Assembly (NCBI GenBank): GCA_036496605.1
Contig: DASXKV010000052.1
Coordinates: forward strand, 1-50,227
Reading direction: 5' to 3'
DNA: 50,227 nt
From: Gemmatimonadaceae bacterium
Lineage (GTDB): Bacteria; Gemmatimonadota; Gemmatimonadetes; Gemmatimonadales; Gemmatimonadaceae
The translations under genes and the position numbers were made by a program. Within the stretch, counting starts at the first letter, position 1. Each line of letters begins with the position of its first letter. The notes under the pieces were generated by a model. The model saw nothing but the letters and a program-made list of their open reading frames with translations. It had not been told where the DNA came from and made no database searches. Shown here one piece after another: positions 32,870 through 42,965 of this stretch.

Positions 32870-34048
32870 TCACGCCGGATAGACCTCGAACAACCCCGCC
32901 CCTCCCATTCCCCCACCGATGCACATCGTCACGAGCCCGACGCCTCCGCCTCGCGCCCCGAGCTCATGCACCAGTTGCGTCGTCAATTTCGCACCCGTTG
33001 CACCTAACGGGTGACCGAGTGCGATCGCACCGCCGTTCACGTTTACCTTGTCCTCGGACATCTTCAGCTCGCGCACCACGGCGACCACCTGCGACGCAAA
33101 CGCCTCGTTGAACTCGATCAAGTCGATGTCCTTCATCGACATCTTGGCGCGCTTGAACGCCTTCGGCACGGCCTTGATCGGCGCGATACCCATCACCTCC
33201 GGTTCGACACCCGCTGTGGCGAAGGTGATGAAACGCGCGAGCGGTTTGATGCCTAACGCGGTCGCGCGCTCGCGGCTCATCAGGACAAGTGCCGCGGCGC
33301 CATCCGAATAGGGACTCGAGTTGCCCGCCGTCACCGTACCCTTCACCTTGAACGCGGGTTTCAGCTTCGCGAGCCCCTCCAATGTCGTCTCGGGACGCAG
33401 CAGCTCGTCGCGCGTGACCTCGGAGCTGCACGCTTCCTTGCTCGCTCCTTCCCACGTCGTTTTCGTCACTGGAATCGGCGCGATCTGTTTGGCAAACGCG
33501 CCACTCCGCCACGCGTTCGTCGCCTTTTGCTGGCTGCCTAACGCCCAGCGATCCTGATCCTCGCGCGACACGTGCCAGCGCTCGGCGACGCGCTCGGCGG
33601 TGAAACCCATGCCGATGTACGACTCCGTCAGCTCCGGCGCGAGCCTGGTGTAATAGCCGGACATCGGCACCTGGCTCATCATCTCGACGCCGCCCGCGAT
33701 CACGATGTCGCCCATGTCCGTCATGATCTGCTGTGCCGCGAGCGCGACCGTCTGCAATCCGGAAGAGCAGAACCGGTTGATCGTCGCCGATGGCACCGCG
33801 ACCGGAAAGCCCGCGCGCAACGATGCGAGCCGCGCCACGTTGAGTCCCTGCGACGCTTCCGGCATCGCGCAGCCCCAGAAAATGTCATCGATCGTGGTGG
33901 GATCGACACCTGCTTTCTGCACCGCCGCGCGCATGACCCACGCCGAGAGCTCGGTGGGATGCACGCTCGCGAGCGCGCCATCTTTCTTCCCTTTCGCCAC
34001 CGGCGACCGCACGGCGGACACGATTACGGCTTCTCGGAGTTCAGTCAC
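32870..34048 (-). CDS. fadA: Acetyl-CoA acyltransferase (3-ketoacyl-CoA thiolase)
   Basis: A 392-residue thiolase. Nucleophilic Cys at about residue 94 in INRFCSSGLQ; His in ALGHPLGATGAK; second Cys in MCIGGGMGGAG. It catalyses the last step of beta-oxidation, releasing acetyl-CoA. The start is set at GTG 34048, which has GAGG seven bases upstream; a TTG at 34054 does not have suitable spacing. It lies downstream of the FadN-like gene, the same order as the fadN-fadA operon of Bacillus. A quasi-palindromic repeat separates the two. Confidence 0.93.
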   Translation of the reverse strand: MTELREAVIVSAVRSPVAKGKKDGALASVHPTELSAWVMRAAVQKAGVDPTTIDDIFWGCAMPEASQGLNVARLASLRAGFPVAVPSATINRFCSSGLQTVALAAQQIMTDMGDIVIAGGVEMMSQVPMSGYYTRLAPELTESYIGMGFTAERVAERWHVSREDQDRWALGSQQKATNAWRSGAFAKQIAPIPVTKTTWEGASKEACSSEVTRDELLRPETTLEGLAKLKPAFKVKGTVTAGNSSPYSDGAAALVLMSRERATALGIKPLARFITFATAGVEPEVMGIAPIKAVPKAFKRAKMSMKDIDLIEFNEAFASQVVAVVRELKMSEDKVNVNGGAIALGHPLGATGAKLTTQLVHELGARGGGVGLVTMCIGGGMGGAGLFEVYPA

Positions 34049-34077
34049 ACTCAATCCTCTTTGTCATGGTAATTGAT

Positions 34078-34130
34078 GATTGGTGGTTGGTTTTGCGAAG
34101 GCACCAGTCACCAACCACCAACCACCAGCC
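34078..34130. repeat. Inverted quasi-repeat of GGTGGTTGGT units
   Basis: GATTGGTGGTTGGT (34078-34091) faces a run of ACCAACCACC units (about 34110-34127). The arms can form a hairpin of at least 10 bp, with slippage between registers. It lies between fadN and fadA and could be a processing or partial termination site; it could also be a selfish repeat. It is unrelated in sequence to the GGGGCTAG repeats but similar in design. Confidence 0.65.
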
Positions 34131-34138
34131 ACGATTCC

Positions 34139-36448
34139 TCAATTCCGCAGTGGCTTTCCCGTCTTCAGCATATGCTGAATCCGCTCCTGCGTTTCCTTCG
34201 CCCCTAACAACCGCAGGAACGCATCTCGCTCGAGATCCAGAATATCCTGCTCCGTCACTAGCCGGCGCTCGCCATCGCCCCCCGTGAGGACGTACGCAAT
34301 CTCGTGCGCAAGCCGCACTTCGTAATCCGTGATCTGCCCGGCCTCGCGCATCGCAAACGCTGCGTAGTTCAAATTCCCCAACCCCTCGCGGCCCAGCGCC
34401 GTGATCGTCATCGGTGCCGGCGGCACATAATCAGGCGCGAGATCGAGCACGCGTGCCTTCGCATCCGCAATGAGCTGATCCCGGTTCATCGAGATCCGAT
34501 CTGTCGTGCGCAGCAAGCCGAGCTTCCTCGCCTCGAGCGCGCTCGTGCTCGTCGTCGCCATCGCGATCAGCTTGAATGCTCGCTTCACCGCCTCGAACGG
34601 GTCCGCCTCCTCATATGGCGCGAGGTCATTCGTGAACCGGAAGAGCAGCTCCTTGGTCCCGCCGCCGGCGGGCAACAATCCGACTCCGACCTCGACGAGA
34701 CCCATATATAGCTCGGCGTGCGCCTGCACGAGATCCGCGTGAAGCGAGAACTCACAGCCGCCGCCTAACGTCAAGCCGAACGGGGCGACGACAACGGGAA
34801 AGGGTGCGGCACGCAAGCTCATCGAGCAGGATTGAAACAGCTCCACGGCCGCCTCGAGCTCCTTCCACCGCCCATCGCGCACCATTCGCATTACCCAGCC
34901 CAGATCGGCGCCGGCCGTGAAGGTGCGCGGATCGTCGTTGCCGATGACCAAGCCTGCTAACCCGTCGCGCCGAACGCGCGCCAACGACTCCCCCAGCATG
35001 CGCAGCACGCCCTCACCGAGCGTGTTCATCTTGCTCGTGAACTCGAGCACCGCGACGCCGTCTCCGACGTCGACGAGACTCGCGTCCGTCGACGCCTCGA
35101 GCAATCGCCGCCACCGCTTCTGCGACGCGAGATGGATCGTACCCGGGACTTCGGGTACGCGCGCGTAGCCGCCGTCATTCGTCAGGTACCGTAGCTCATC
35201 GCCCGCGCTTCGATAGAAGCAGCCCTCCACTTTGCCGAGCATCGCTGGCATGTCGAGCCCGAGCCGCTCGAAGCCGCTCTCGAGGAAATCGAGACCAAGC
35301 AGATCCATCTGCTTGAATGGCCCCGCTTCCCACGCATAACCCCACTCCATCGCTCGGTCGACGCTGACGAGGTCGTACGCGATTACCGGCGTCGTCGTGG
35401 CCACGTAATGCGAGAATCGCAGCAGGTACTCGCGCGCGAAGTCGCCGTATCGTCCCTCCAGCTCGCGCACCGCCGCGAAGCGCTCGGCGAGTGGCAAGCC
35501 CGTCATGCGATCGAGCTCCGGGCTGTCGGGCTTGCGCTGCGGCCCGTAGTTGAGCGTTTTCCAATCGAGCGTCTGGATGTCCTTGCCAACGCGTCGATAG
35601 AATCCCGCACCGCTCTTCTCTCCGGCGCGCCCCGAGCTCACCAGCTCCTTCACCCAGCCGGGCATCGCGAACGCTTCGCCAGTCGCCTGGCTCAACCCTT
35701 CCGTGACATGAAGGAGAACGTCGATTCCCGTGAGATCTCCCGTGCGGAAAGTTGCAGACTTCGCGCGACCGAGTATTGGACCAGTGAGCACGTCGGCTTC
35801 GTCGATCGTGAAGCCATAGCGTTGCATCAAATCCAGCGCGAGCACCATTCCGTACACGCCGAGGCGATTCGCGACGAATCCGGGAACGTCTTTCGCGAGC
35901 ACGATTCCTTTGCCGAGCACGCGCTCGCTGACACGTTGCGCGGCGTCGATTGCCTCACGACGCGTTTCGGCCGTCGGTATGATCTCGAGGAGGTGCAGAT
36001 AGCGCGGCGGATTGAAGAAATGCATGCCGAGGAAGTTCGACCGAAATCTTTCCGACCGTCCTTCCGTCAACACACGCATCGGAATCCCGGACGTGTTCGT
36101 CGCGACGATGACGTCGCCGCGCAGCATCGGTTCGAGCCGCGCATAGAGCTCGCGTTTTGGTCCCGGCTGCTCGATGATCGCTTCGATTACCAGGTCGCAC
36201 TCGGCGAGCAGTTGGAGATCATCTGCGGTATTGCCGATGCGAATCAGCGACGCGCGATCCGGATCCATGAACGCCGCCGGCCGCGCTTTCTTCGCGCGCT
36301 CGAGCCCTTGCCTAACGATCGCATTCTTGTCCGCATCGGGTCCGGCCACGTCGAGCAACACGACCCGCAACCCCGCCGACGCCGCTAACGCCGCGATCCC
36401 GCTCCCCATCGTACCTGCCCCAACCACACCCAACCTGGTGATGCGCAT
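34139..36448 (-). CDS. fadN: 3-hydroxyacyl-CoA dehydrogenase / enoyl-CoA hydratase fusion (FadN type)
   Basis: A 769-residue bifunctional beta-oxidation enzyme. N-terminal NAD-binding Rossmann motif LGVVGAGTMGSGIA, catalytic region HFFNPPRYLHLLEI and FVANRLGVYG; then a second 3HCDH domain (about 300-420). The crotonase domain is C-terminal (about 460-660), with oxyanion-hole GGGCEFSLHAD and GLVEVGVGLLPAGGG carrying a candidate catalytic Glu. Dehydrogenase-first order is that of Bacillus FadN rather than E. coli FadB. GGAG lies about nine bases before the ATG. It is upstream of fadA on the same strand, giving a compact fatty-acid degradation operon. Confidence 0.92.
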   Translation of the reverse strand: MRITRLGVVGAGTMGSGIAALAASAGLRVVLLDVAGPDADKNAIVRQGLERAKKARPAAFMDPDRASLIRIGNTADDLQLLAECDLVIEAIIEQPGPKRELYARLEPMLRGDVIVATNTSGIPMRVLTEGRSERFRSNFLGMHFFNPPRYLHLLEIIPTAETRREAIDAAQRVSERVLGKGIVLAKDVPGFVANRLGVYGMVLALDLMQRYGFTIDEADVLTGPILGRAKSATFRTGDLTGIDVLLHVTEGLSQATGEAFAMPGWVKELVSSGRAGEKSGAGFYRRVGKDIQTLDWKTLNYGPQRKPDSPELDRMTGLPLAERFAAVRELEGRYGDFAREYLLRFSHYVATTTPVIAYDLVSVDRAMEWGYAWEAGPFKQMDLLGLDFLESGFERLGLDMPAMLGKVEGCFYRSAGDELRYLTNDGGYARVPEVPGTIHLASQKRWRRLLEASTDASLVDVGDGVAVLEFTSKMNTLGEGVLRMLGESLARVRRDGLAGLVIGNDDPRTFTAGADLGWVMRMVRDGRWKELEAAVELFQSCSMSLRAAPFPVVVAPFGLTLGGGCEFSLHADLVQAHAELYMGLVEVGVGLLPAGGGTKELLFRFTNDLAPYEEADPFEAVKRAFKLIAMATTSTSALEARKLGLLRTTDRISMNRDQLIADAKARVLDLAPDYVPPAPMTITALGREGLGNLNYAAFAMREAGQITDYEVRLAHEIAYVLTGGDGERRLVTEQDILDLERDAFLRLLGAKETQERIQHMLKTGKPLRN

Positions 36449-36533
36449 CCAAGTCTTCTCCGTAAGAGCTGACTACCCGGTGAAAACTAAGCGCCCTCCG
36501 ACGCTCGATTGTGGCCGCGTTGGTGCGCGTGAG

Positions 36534-38996
36534 TTAGAACGGATCGCCCGGCGGCGCTACCAGTGCCCGCGTGAGAGCCGGCAACTGCCGCTTGTCTATC
36601 CACTGCCCGACATCCGTCGCAATCGCCAACCAATGCGCCCTCTCCTCTTCGCTGCGCCCCACACCCTTCGACCACGCCACCGCGCTCGGCCGCAGCTCGG
36701 TGAGCTTGAGATCGGCCATCGCCCGCACTTCGGGCGCAGCCTCGGAGTCCGCCGCGAGCAATAGGAGCCGGTCGACCACAGCCCGCTGCGTCACGCGCTG
36801 GAGCGCCGTGAGCTTCGGCGTTGCCGCCGTCGGAGCGCGCCACGTCGCGTTCACCAATGCATCGATCACGTTGCCTAACGTGAAGCCCGATCCGTGCGCG
36901 GCGAACTGCACCAAGCGTGCGTCCCGGTCGCGCTGCAGGATGCCGTCGACGACCATCTGTGCCAGCGTACGCGCCGCGCCAAGCTCGTCGAATGCCGGAC
37001 GCGTTCGGCTGCCGAACAGCTCCACGGGCGGGGTCACATTCGTCGCACCCGGTGCCATCAGCGTGAGCGCCGTGTCCGGGATCGCGAGCTCCTTCGGCGC
37101 GAGTGCAGATAAGAGCAGCGTCAGCGCCGCCCGCTGCTGCGCCGCGGCGATCGGATGCGTCACCTGCTGACCGTCACCGCGAACCGCATTCGCGTACTCC
37201 ATTCCACCGATTGTCTTCGTCAGGCCATTCAGCGCGAAGCGGTGCATGAAGTACACGGGCGCCAGGCGCTCCTGCAACAAGGTGATCGGGTCACCGACGC
37301 GAATGTTCCGTTCGCCGAACCGATCGAGCGCGACGCGACGCACGGCCATCTGATTTTCGAGAAAGCTCATCGCACTTTCGCGGTCATCCCACAGACTTAC
37401 GCGCGGATCAGACCCATACTCGGGTCGAGCATCTGCATCCGAGAGAAACAGGTAGCCACGCTTGAGTCCATCCGCGACGATCGCGCGAAGCGAGTCCGCT
37501 TCGGTCGCGGCGGGGAAGATTCCATAGCCCCAGTGAATCGCCCAGACGTCATACGCGCCCGGTCCCACACCGTACGCCTGCGAGAGGTCGATGCGACCGT
37601 CGGGCGTCAGCGACACCCGCGGCGGTGGGTAATCCATCACCGACGCGCGCTCGAAGCTCGAGGCGATGTAGTTGTGCGCCAGGCCCAACGTGTGGCCAAC
37701 CTCATGCGCGCTCACCTGTCTCACGCGCGCCAGGACGAATGCCGTGTCGGCCGCGGCGGCGGCGGCTCCCATCAGGCCAGCGTAGAGGTTGTAATCCGTG
37801 CGCGAGCGATGCGAATCGAGCCGAGCCATGCCCTTTAGCATCTCTCCGGTCCGCGGATCCGTAACCGCACCCCCCACCGACCAGCCGCGCTCGTTCCGAT
37901 TCTCCCACTGCACGACGTTGTATCGGATGTCCATGGGATCGACGCCCTCGGGCAGCAGCTGGACCTTGAATGCTCCGTGCAGGCCCGCCCGTTCGAAGGC
38001 TTCCGTCCACCAACCCACCCCTTGCAAGGTCGCCGTTCTCAAAGGCTCCGGGATCCCGCGATCGACGTAATAAATGATGGGGTTCTTGATCGGCGAATTC
38101 GGATCACTCGGATTCATGCGCTCGAGCCGATGGCGCGCGATCCATCGCACCTGCAAGGGGCGTTGAATCGGTTGGCCATAGTCGTTGAACGAGATTCCGA
38201 AATATCCGACACGTGGATCCCAGGCCCGCGGTTCGTAGCCGTCGTTAGGTAGCGCGACCAGCGCGAGGTGTTGACGTAGCGTGACCGCGTGGCCGTCCGG
38301 CGCCACGCGCTCGACGATCGAACCCGGTGATCCGGTAGTCGCGAACGTGAGCGCAACTTCGATCTCGGTGTTCTGTGGAAATGCCTTCGTGTACGGCGGG
38401 TAGATCGAGGACCGCTCGCGCGCCACCGTGTACATCCCCTGGCGACTCGACGCCAGCGTTTCGGCGACGTGATTCCAGTCGCGCATAACGAGGTCCGCCG
38501 CGTCGACGAGGAGTCGGCCGCCCTCCATCGCCACGATCGGCAGCGACGCGACCGTACTCGCCGCGAACGCCTCGCGCACCGTGCGCTGATGATCGGGATT
38601 GCTGAGTGCCGAGCTGCGATAGTTCCAGTTCTCCAGCACGACGAGCACCCGCTCCCCGTCCCGATCGAACCGGACGACGTCGCTTGCCGCATCCGATCCG
38701 CGATCGATGCCGATTGGATTCGACCCCAGACCCGTCGCCTGCGTCACCACGAATAGCGCCCGAGTCGAGTCATGCGGCAGCTCGAGCAGGAGCTTGCCCT
38801 GCCGCGGATCGAAGTAGAGCGGAATGAAGCCGTCGAATTTCTCGAAGCCGCTCGTTCGGCTCGCGATAGATGTAGAGATCGACGAGGAGACCCCTTGCGC
38901 ACCGGGCGTTGCCTGCGCCGTCGCTATCGAAGCGCCGGCGATAAGGGGAACGACGCCCAGAAGTGTCACAAGAGTCCAGGCACTATGCACGCGCAT
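36534..38996 (-). CDS. Exported zinc-dependent metalloprotease (DUF5117/DUF4953 type)
   Basis: An 820-residue protein with signal peptide (MRVHSAWTLVTLLGVVPLIA). Metzincin-type zinc site HEVGHTLGLAHN (about residues 438-449) followed by the family's SVMDYPPPRV Met-turn equivalent. The N-terminal half carries the DUF5117-like region (FDGFIPLYFDPRQGKLLLEL) and the C-terminal part the helical DUF4953-like tail. Substrates are unknown; members are common in Bacteroidota and Gemmatimonadota and are secreted. The ATG at 38996 gives the signal peptide; the open frame extends 75 codons further without any sign of being coding. Confidence 0.9.
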   Translation of the reverse strand: MRVHSAWTLVTLLGVVPLIAGASIATAQATPGAQGVSSSISTSIASRTSGFEKFDGFIPLYFDPRQGKLLLELPHDSTRALFVVTQATGLGSNPIGIDRGSDAASDVVRFDRDGERVLVVLENWNYRSSALSNPDHQRTVREAFAASTVASLPIVAMEGGRLLVDAADLVMRDWNHVAETLASSRQGMYTVARERSSIYPPYTKAFPQNTEIEVALTFATTGSPGSIVERVAPDGHAVTLRQHLALVALPNDGYEPRAWDPRVGYFGISFNDYGQPIQRPLQVRWIARHRLERMNPSDPNSPIKNPIIYYVDRGIPEPLRTATLQGVGWWTEAFERAGLHGAFKVQLLPEGVDPMDIRYNVVQWENRNERGWSVGGAVTDPRTGEMLKGMARLDSHRSRTDYNLYAGLMGAAAAAADTAFVLARVRQVSAHEVGHTLGLAHNYIASSFERASVMDYPPPRVSLTPDGRIDLSQAYGVGPGAYDVWAIHWGYGIFPAATEADSLRAIVADGLKRGYLFLSDADARPEYGSDPRVSLWDDRESAMSFLENQMAVRRVALDRFGERNIRVGDPITLLQERLAPVYFMHRFALNGLTKTIGGMEYANAVRGDGQQVTHPIAAAQQRAALTLLLSALAPKELAIPDTALTLMAPGATNVTPPVELFGSRTRPAFDELGAARTLAQMVVDGILQRDRDARLVQFAAHGSGFTLGNVIDALVNATWRAPTAATPKLTALQRVTQRAVVDRLLLLAADSEAAPEVRAMADLKLTELRPSAVAWSKGVGRSEEERAHWLAIATDVGQWIDKRQLPALTRALVAPPGDPF

Positions 38997-39190
38997 TCGA
39001 AAATCGGGCTGAGGTGAGAAACCAAGGGTGTGCGAGTATCTCCGGCGGCCGGCGGCGACGCAAGCGCTTTCCGGCCACACGATCCAACTTCGGGACGCGA
39101 GATGGTAAGATTCTCGCAGTGCCTTTCGATGACGTCGCTTCGTTACGCTCGACACTATTGTGAGCTCAGTCCACTTCCGTCCTGACACGC

Positions 39191-39862
39191 ATGTTCCAGC
39201 TTCGTCGCATTCTGCTCGCATTGGTCGTGACCACCGCGGCGTGCTCCAGCGGGCCCGAGATCCGTAAACTCGGCGACTACGGAACCGTTGCGCCTCTGTT
39301 CACCACGCCGCAGAACGAGAAGACGCCGACGCAGATCACGGTGAATCTCGCGCGCCCTTCGTACGTCACAGCGCTTTATGTGGTGCCCGGTCGGGGAGCC
39401 GTCATCGTATTTCCGACGGATACCGCGATGAATACGCACGTCGACGCGGGACAGCACACGATCCCAGTGCAGTTCCGGGAGCGCGCGTTCAATCGCGACA
39501 GCATGTTCGCCGCGATCCGACGGCAGCAACAGGGACGCAATCCCAATCCGTCCCAGCCACCACCGGTCTTCCGCGATACGGCTCGCCGCGACTCCGTGCG
39601 TTACGGAAGCGACAGCGGGACCACCTCGCGCGGCTTGGGCCCTCTTCGCGAGCCCGGCCCAGGAGCAAGTCCGATCGGCTACCTCCTTCTCGTCGCATCG
39701 CCAACCGAGATCCCGCTCGCCGGGCTCCGACACCGGGTGAACGGCGTCACGATTCCGATCGACGATGACGAAGCGCTCAGCACGGTTATGAAGCTCGTAA
39801 AGTCGACGCTGCCCGATGGGACGAATCTCGCCGGGTACGCGAAGGAGCTCGATCGGACCTGA
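39191..39862 (+). CDS. Hypothetical lipoprotein
   Basis: A 223-residue lipoprotein with lipobox TAAC at about residue 18. The mature part has a beta-rich segment (TQITVNLARPSYVTALYVVP, VIVFPTDTAMNTHV), a low-complexity Arg/Pro/Ser/Asp linker (about 115-155) and a C-terminal globular piece ending LAGYAKELDRT. The N-terminal pattern resembles DUF4384-like domains, but weakly. It is convergent with the M61 peptidase gene (24-nt gap). No function is assigned. Confidence 0.7.
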   Translation: MFQLRRILLALVVTTAACSSGPEIRKLGDYGTVAPLFTTPQNEKTPTQITVNLARPSYVTALYVVPGRGAVIVFPTDTAMNTHVDAGQHTIPVQFRERAFNRDSMFAAIRRQQQGRNPNPSQPPPVFRDTARRDSVRYGSDSGTTSRGLGPLREPGPGASPIGYLLLVASPTEIPLAGLRHRVNGVTIPIDDDEALSTVMKLVKSTLPDGTNLAGYAKELDRT

Positions 39863-39886
39863 GCCAGACCGGCGCAACTGCGCAGG

Positions 39887-41701
39887 TCACTTCCCCCTCA
39901 CGATTCCGTTTCGGATTCGCACGGCCTTCGCTCCAGCCTTCGTATCCGCCTCGAGTACGATATCTCCAGGCGCAAAGCGCAGCTTTCCCGTCAGCGAGAG
40001 CGTTTGTCCCGCGCGTCGCACTTTCACGACAATCGGCGAACCCTCCGCCGCGTTGCCGAACTTGCCCCGGAAATGCTCGCCGAATTGCTCGTCTGTCACA
40101 GGAATGTCGCCGACGGTGAGGAGGTAATCCCCTTCTCGCACCCCCGCCGCCGCGGCTGAGCTCCCCTCCTCGACGCGCGTCACCAGCACACCACCGGAGT
40201 CGGCGACCGTGTACACGCCAAGACGCGGCGCGTTCGGCCGACTCGTGTGCAGTCCCGCGAGCGCGAGCACGCGATCCCATGGATACGATTCGCGGCCCTC
40301 TACGTATCGTGCCGCAAAATCGCCGAAGGATTTTCCGCCCGCTGCCTTGCTTACCGCTGCCCACCAGTCCGTCGCGGTAAAGCCGCGGCCGGCCTTGTAG
40401 ACATTCGTATAGAGATCTCTCATCACGTTGTCGAGAGACTGGCGGTTGTCACTCGCGTCGCGAATCATGATGTCGAGGAGCAATCCCGCCAGAGAGCCTT
40501 TCGCGTAATACGTGTACTGCGTGCCGTCGACCGGATGAATCCACGTGTCGATCGACGCGTCGTCCAGCGAGACGGGTCGGGTGTCGCTCACTTCACGCAT
40601 CTTCGCCGCCGTCGCGGCATAGAAGCCGTTCTCGTCGACGACTCCGCCGCGCACCTCAGCGAGATCGGCGTAGTAGTCCGTGATCCCTTCGCTCACCCAC
40701 AGCCACGGCGTCGGCTGCGAGCGATCGTATTCGTACGGCCACATTTCCGCCGGTCGCAGACGCTTCACGTTCCACGCATGGAAGATCTCGTGAGCGTACA
40801 GCGACGGCTGAAAGGTGCTCCCGATCGCGACCGGAGTCACGACGTCGACGTGTGAGCTCTGATGTTCCAGACCGCTCGCGCCTTGATACGATGAGTCGGC
40901 GATCTGCATGACCGTGTAATTCTCCCACGGCACTTCGCCGAACACCGCAACCTCGGGTGGAATCACGCGCTTGAGCTGATCCCAAGCCGTTAGGCGCGCG
41001 GCACCGCTCACGCTCCCCTGAGGGTAGGTCACATAGCGCACCCACTTCCCGGAGATCTGCGCACTGTCGATGTCGAAGCGGCCAACGAAGAAGGGCATGT
41101 CGACCAGATCGTGATAGTTCGTCGCGCGGAAGCTGTTCGCTCCCTCGGCTTGCATTCCCGTCGCGACGCGCCAATCCGCTTCAGTACGCACCGTTACGCG
41201 CGCCGGGAATCCGAGCGAGCGTCCCTCGGGGTACAGGAACAGGTTGGTACCGGTGAAGAGCAGGAAGTCGCGCTGTGTCCACGCCATGGCGTTGTCGAGC
41301 GAGTCCGCGAGATACGTGAAGCTCACCGTGACGCTCTTCGCGCCAGCCGGCTCGACGCGCCAGCTGTCATAATCCTGTTTGCTCCACGTCAGGTCGTGAC
41401 CGTCTGCCTTCGCGACGAAGTCAGAGACCCAACGTGCAAAGTTGCTAATCTCGTACGCGCCCGGCGTCCATTCGGGAAGCGACAGAATCACCGGAGCGTT
41501 TCCCCCGACCGCGAAGGTCATCGAGACCTTCACCGTCCGCGACGCCGCGGCGACGTGGTCGAAGGTGATCTCGTAGCGAATGTCCTGGATATCGGCGGAA
41601 GTGCCTTTCGCGTCTCGCGGCGCTTGCCCCGCGGCCGGCGCTCCGACGAGGAATGCGGCGATCGCCGCGACACTCCGCCTGCCAAGGCTGGACGGCGTCA
41701 T
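39887..41701 (-). CDS. M61 family peptidase with C-terminal PDZ domain
   Basis: A 604-residue exported protein (signal peptide through AAGQA). The M61 N-domain (about 35-200, with LSLPEWTPGAYEI) precedes the gluzincin site HEIFHAWNVKRLRP, with the third ligand Glu in WVSEGITDYYADL. The C-terminal PDZ domain (about 500-600) contains GVLVTRVEEGSSAAAAGVRE and GDYLLTVGD. Family members are glycyl aminopeptidases. GGAG just upstream of the ATG at 41701 supports that start. It is divergent from the DUF4349 lipoprotein. Confidence 0.92.
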   Translation of the reverse strand: MTPSSLGRRSVAAIAAFLVGAPAAGQAPRDAKGTSADIQDIRYEITFDHVAAASRTVKVSMTFAVGGNAPVILSLPEWTPGAYEISNFARWVSDFVAKADGHDLTWSKQDYDSWRVEPAGAKSVTVSFTYLADSLDNAMAWTQRDFLLFTGTNLFLYPEGRSLGFPARVTVRTEADWRVATGMQAEGANSFRATNYHDLVDMPFFVGRFDIDSAQISGKWVRYVTYPQGSVSGAARLTAWDQLKRVIPPEVAVFGEVPWENYTVMQIADSSYQGASGLEHQSSHVDVVTPVAIGSTFQPSLYAHEIFHAWNVKRLRPAEMWPYEYDRSQPTPWLWVSEGITDYYADLAEVRGGVVDENGFYAATAAKMREVSDTRPVSLDDASIDTWIHPVDGTQYTYYAKGSLAGLLLDIMIRDASDNRQSLDNVMRDLYTNVYKAGRGFTATDWWAAVSKAAGGKSFGDFAARYVEGRESYPWDRVLALAGLHTSRPNAPRLGVYTVADSGGVLVTRVEEGSSAAAAGVREGDYLLTVGDIPVTDEQFGEHFRGKFGNAAEGSPIVVKVRRAGQTLSLTGKLRFAPGDIVLEADTKAGAKAVRIRNGIVRGK

Positions 41702-41877
41702 GAAGCTCCAATGAGTGGGCCAGTGCTGCGAAAAACTACACTCGACCGTGGATGAGGTGTGCAAGTTCCGACGCGCCGCGACGTCTCCCGCTCGGGGTCG
41801 AGAACGGGATGGTCACAGCGGCGATCCGACTGATCTGCTCGACCCCGCTGTCGGGTCGCTCTTACATCGAGGATTCG

Positions 41878-42900
41878 ATGTCCGCCACAACGCGCCTAGC
41901 CCTGCTCTTCATCGTCATCGCGGCCGCGATGACCGGCTGCGACGCCGATGCCGGTAGGCGTCAGTACGCTCACAGTCCACAGGCGGCGAAAGCAGCGTTT
42001 TCCGCCGGCGTCGTGCGGATTGCCGACTCAGTTTCTCCTGCTGCCCTCGACGGCTTTGAGAGCCGCGCACGTCACGATACCACTGGCGCTGCTGGCGCCG
42101 CCGATCGCGCACGCGTCGTTGTAAGTGAGGCGGAGGCCAGTCCGGCTCCAGAGAATACGCGAACCATCGCTCCACCGGCCGTTCCCCAGGATGTCGTCCC
42201 CGGAAGCATGCTCGTTCGTGTCGGCCAGGCGTCGGTGCAAGTCGAGTCGCTCGACGTAGGAATTTCCCGCGTTCGCGACGTGGCAAGGCGCACCGGCGCC
42301 GTCATCGCCAACACCACGATGGAGGATGGCAAGGAACAAACGCGGGCCGCCTCGCTCGAGCTCCGCATTCCGTCACAGCATTTCGACGAAGCAGTGAGTG
42401 GACTCTCACCCATCGGCAAGCTGGAATCCGTGAATGTCAACGTCGAGGACGTCGGCGAGGAATTTGTCGACGTACAGGCGCGCATGACCAACGCGCGGCG
42501 ACTCGAGCAACGTCTCACCGACCTCCTCGCCAATCGCACCGGCAAGCTCACCGACGTGCTGCGCGTCGAGAGCGAGCTCGCGCGCGTCCGTGAAGAAATC
42601 GAGCGCTTCGAGGGACGAATGCGGTATCTCAGCTCGCGCGCATCGGTCAGCACGCTCACCATCGCCCTCCACGAGGCGTACCCGATCGTCGCCGAGCATG
42701 CCGGAATGCACCCGATGCGCGATGCATTCGCCCAGGCGGGAAGGAATTTCGTCAGCCTTACAGCAGGCCTGATCGCCTCTCTAGGCATACTCGTCCCCGT
42801 TGGCCTACTCATCGGCGCGGCTCTCTACATCGCGCGGCGATTTCTCGCGAACCACGGTCTCCGCCTGCCAGAGAAGAGCGTCGGCGGCGAGCGCGCCTAA
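41878..42900 (+). CDS. DUF4349 family lipoprotein with coiled coil and membrane anchor
   Basis: A 340-residue lipoprotein with lipobox MTGC (about residues 17-20). The DUF4349 region (about 110-310) includes VARRTGAVIANTTMEDGKEQ, LELRIPSQHFDEAVSGL and a heptad-like coiled coil with RLTDLLANRTGKLTDVLRVE. A C-terminal transmembrane helix (LTAGLIASLGILVPVGLLIG) is followed by a short positive tail. GAGG five bases before the ATG fixes the start. Function is unknown; the layout suggests a protein spanning from lipid anchor to inner membrane. Confidence 0.85.
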   Translation: MSATTRLALLFIVIAAAMTGCDADAGRRQYAHSPQAAKAAFSAGVVRIADSVSPAALDGFESRARHDTTGAAGAADRARVVVSEAEASPAPENTRTIAPPAVPQDVVPGSMLVRVGQASVQVESLDVGISRVRDVARRTGAVIANTTMEDGKEQTRAASLELRIPSQHFDEAVSGLSPIGKLESVNVNVEDVGEEFVDVQARMTNARRLEQRLTDLLANRTGKLTDVLRVESELARVREEIERFEGRMRYLSSRASVSTLTIALHEAYPIVAEHAGMHPMRDAFAQAGRNFVSLTAGLIASLGILVPVGLLIGAALYIARRFLANHGLRLPEKSVGGERA

Positions 42901-42965
42901 CAGGGGCTTCGCGGTTCGACACATTTCCGAACTCGAGGATTGAACTTCGGGTACATTAGACCTTG

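Noticed and set aside
35408-36388. 326-codon plus-strand frame opposite fadN
   Set aside because: fadN motifs are complete on the minus strand; the antisense frame looks like shadow translation.
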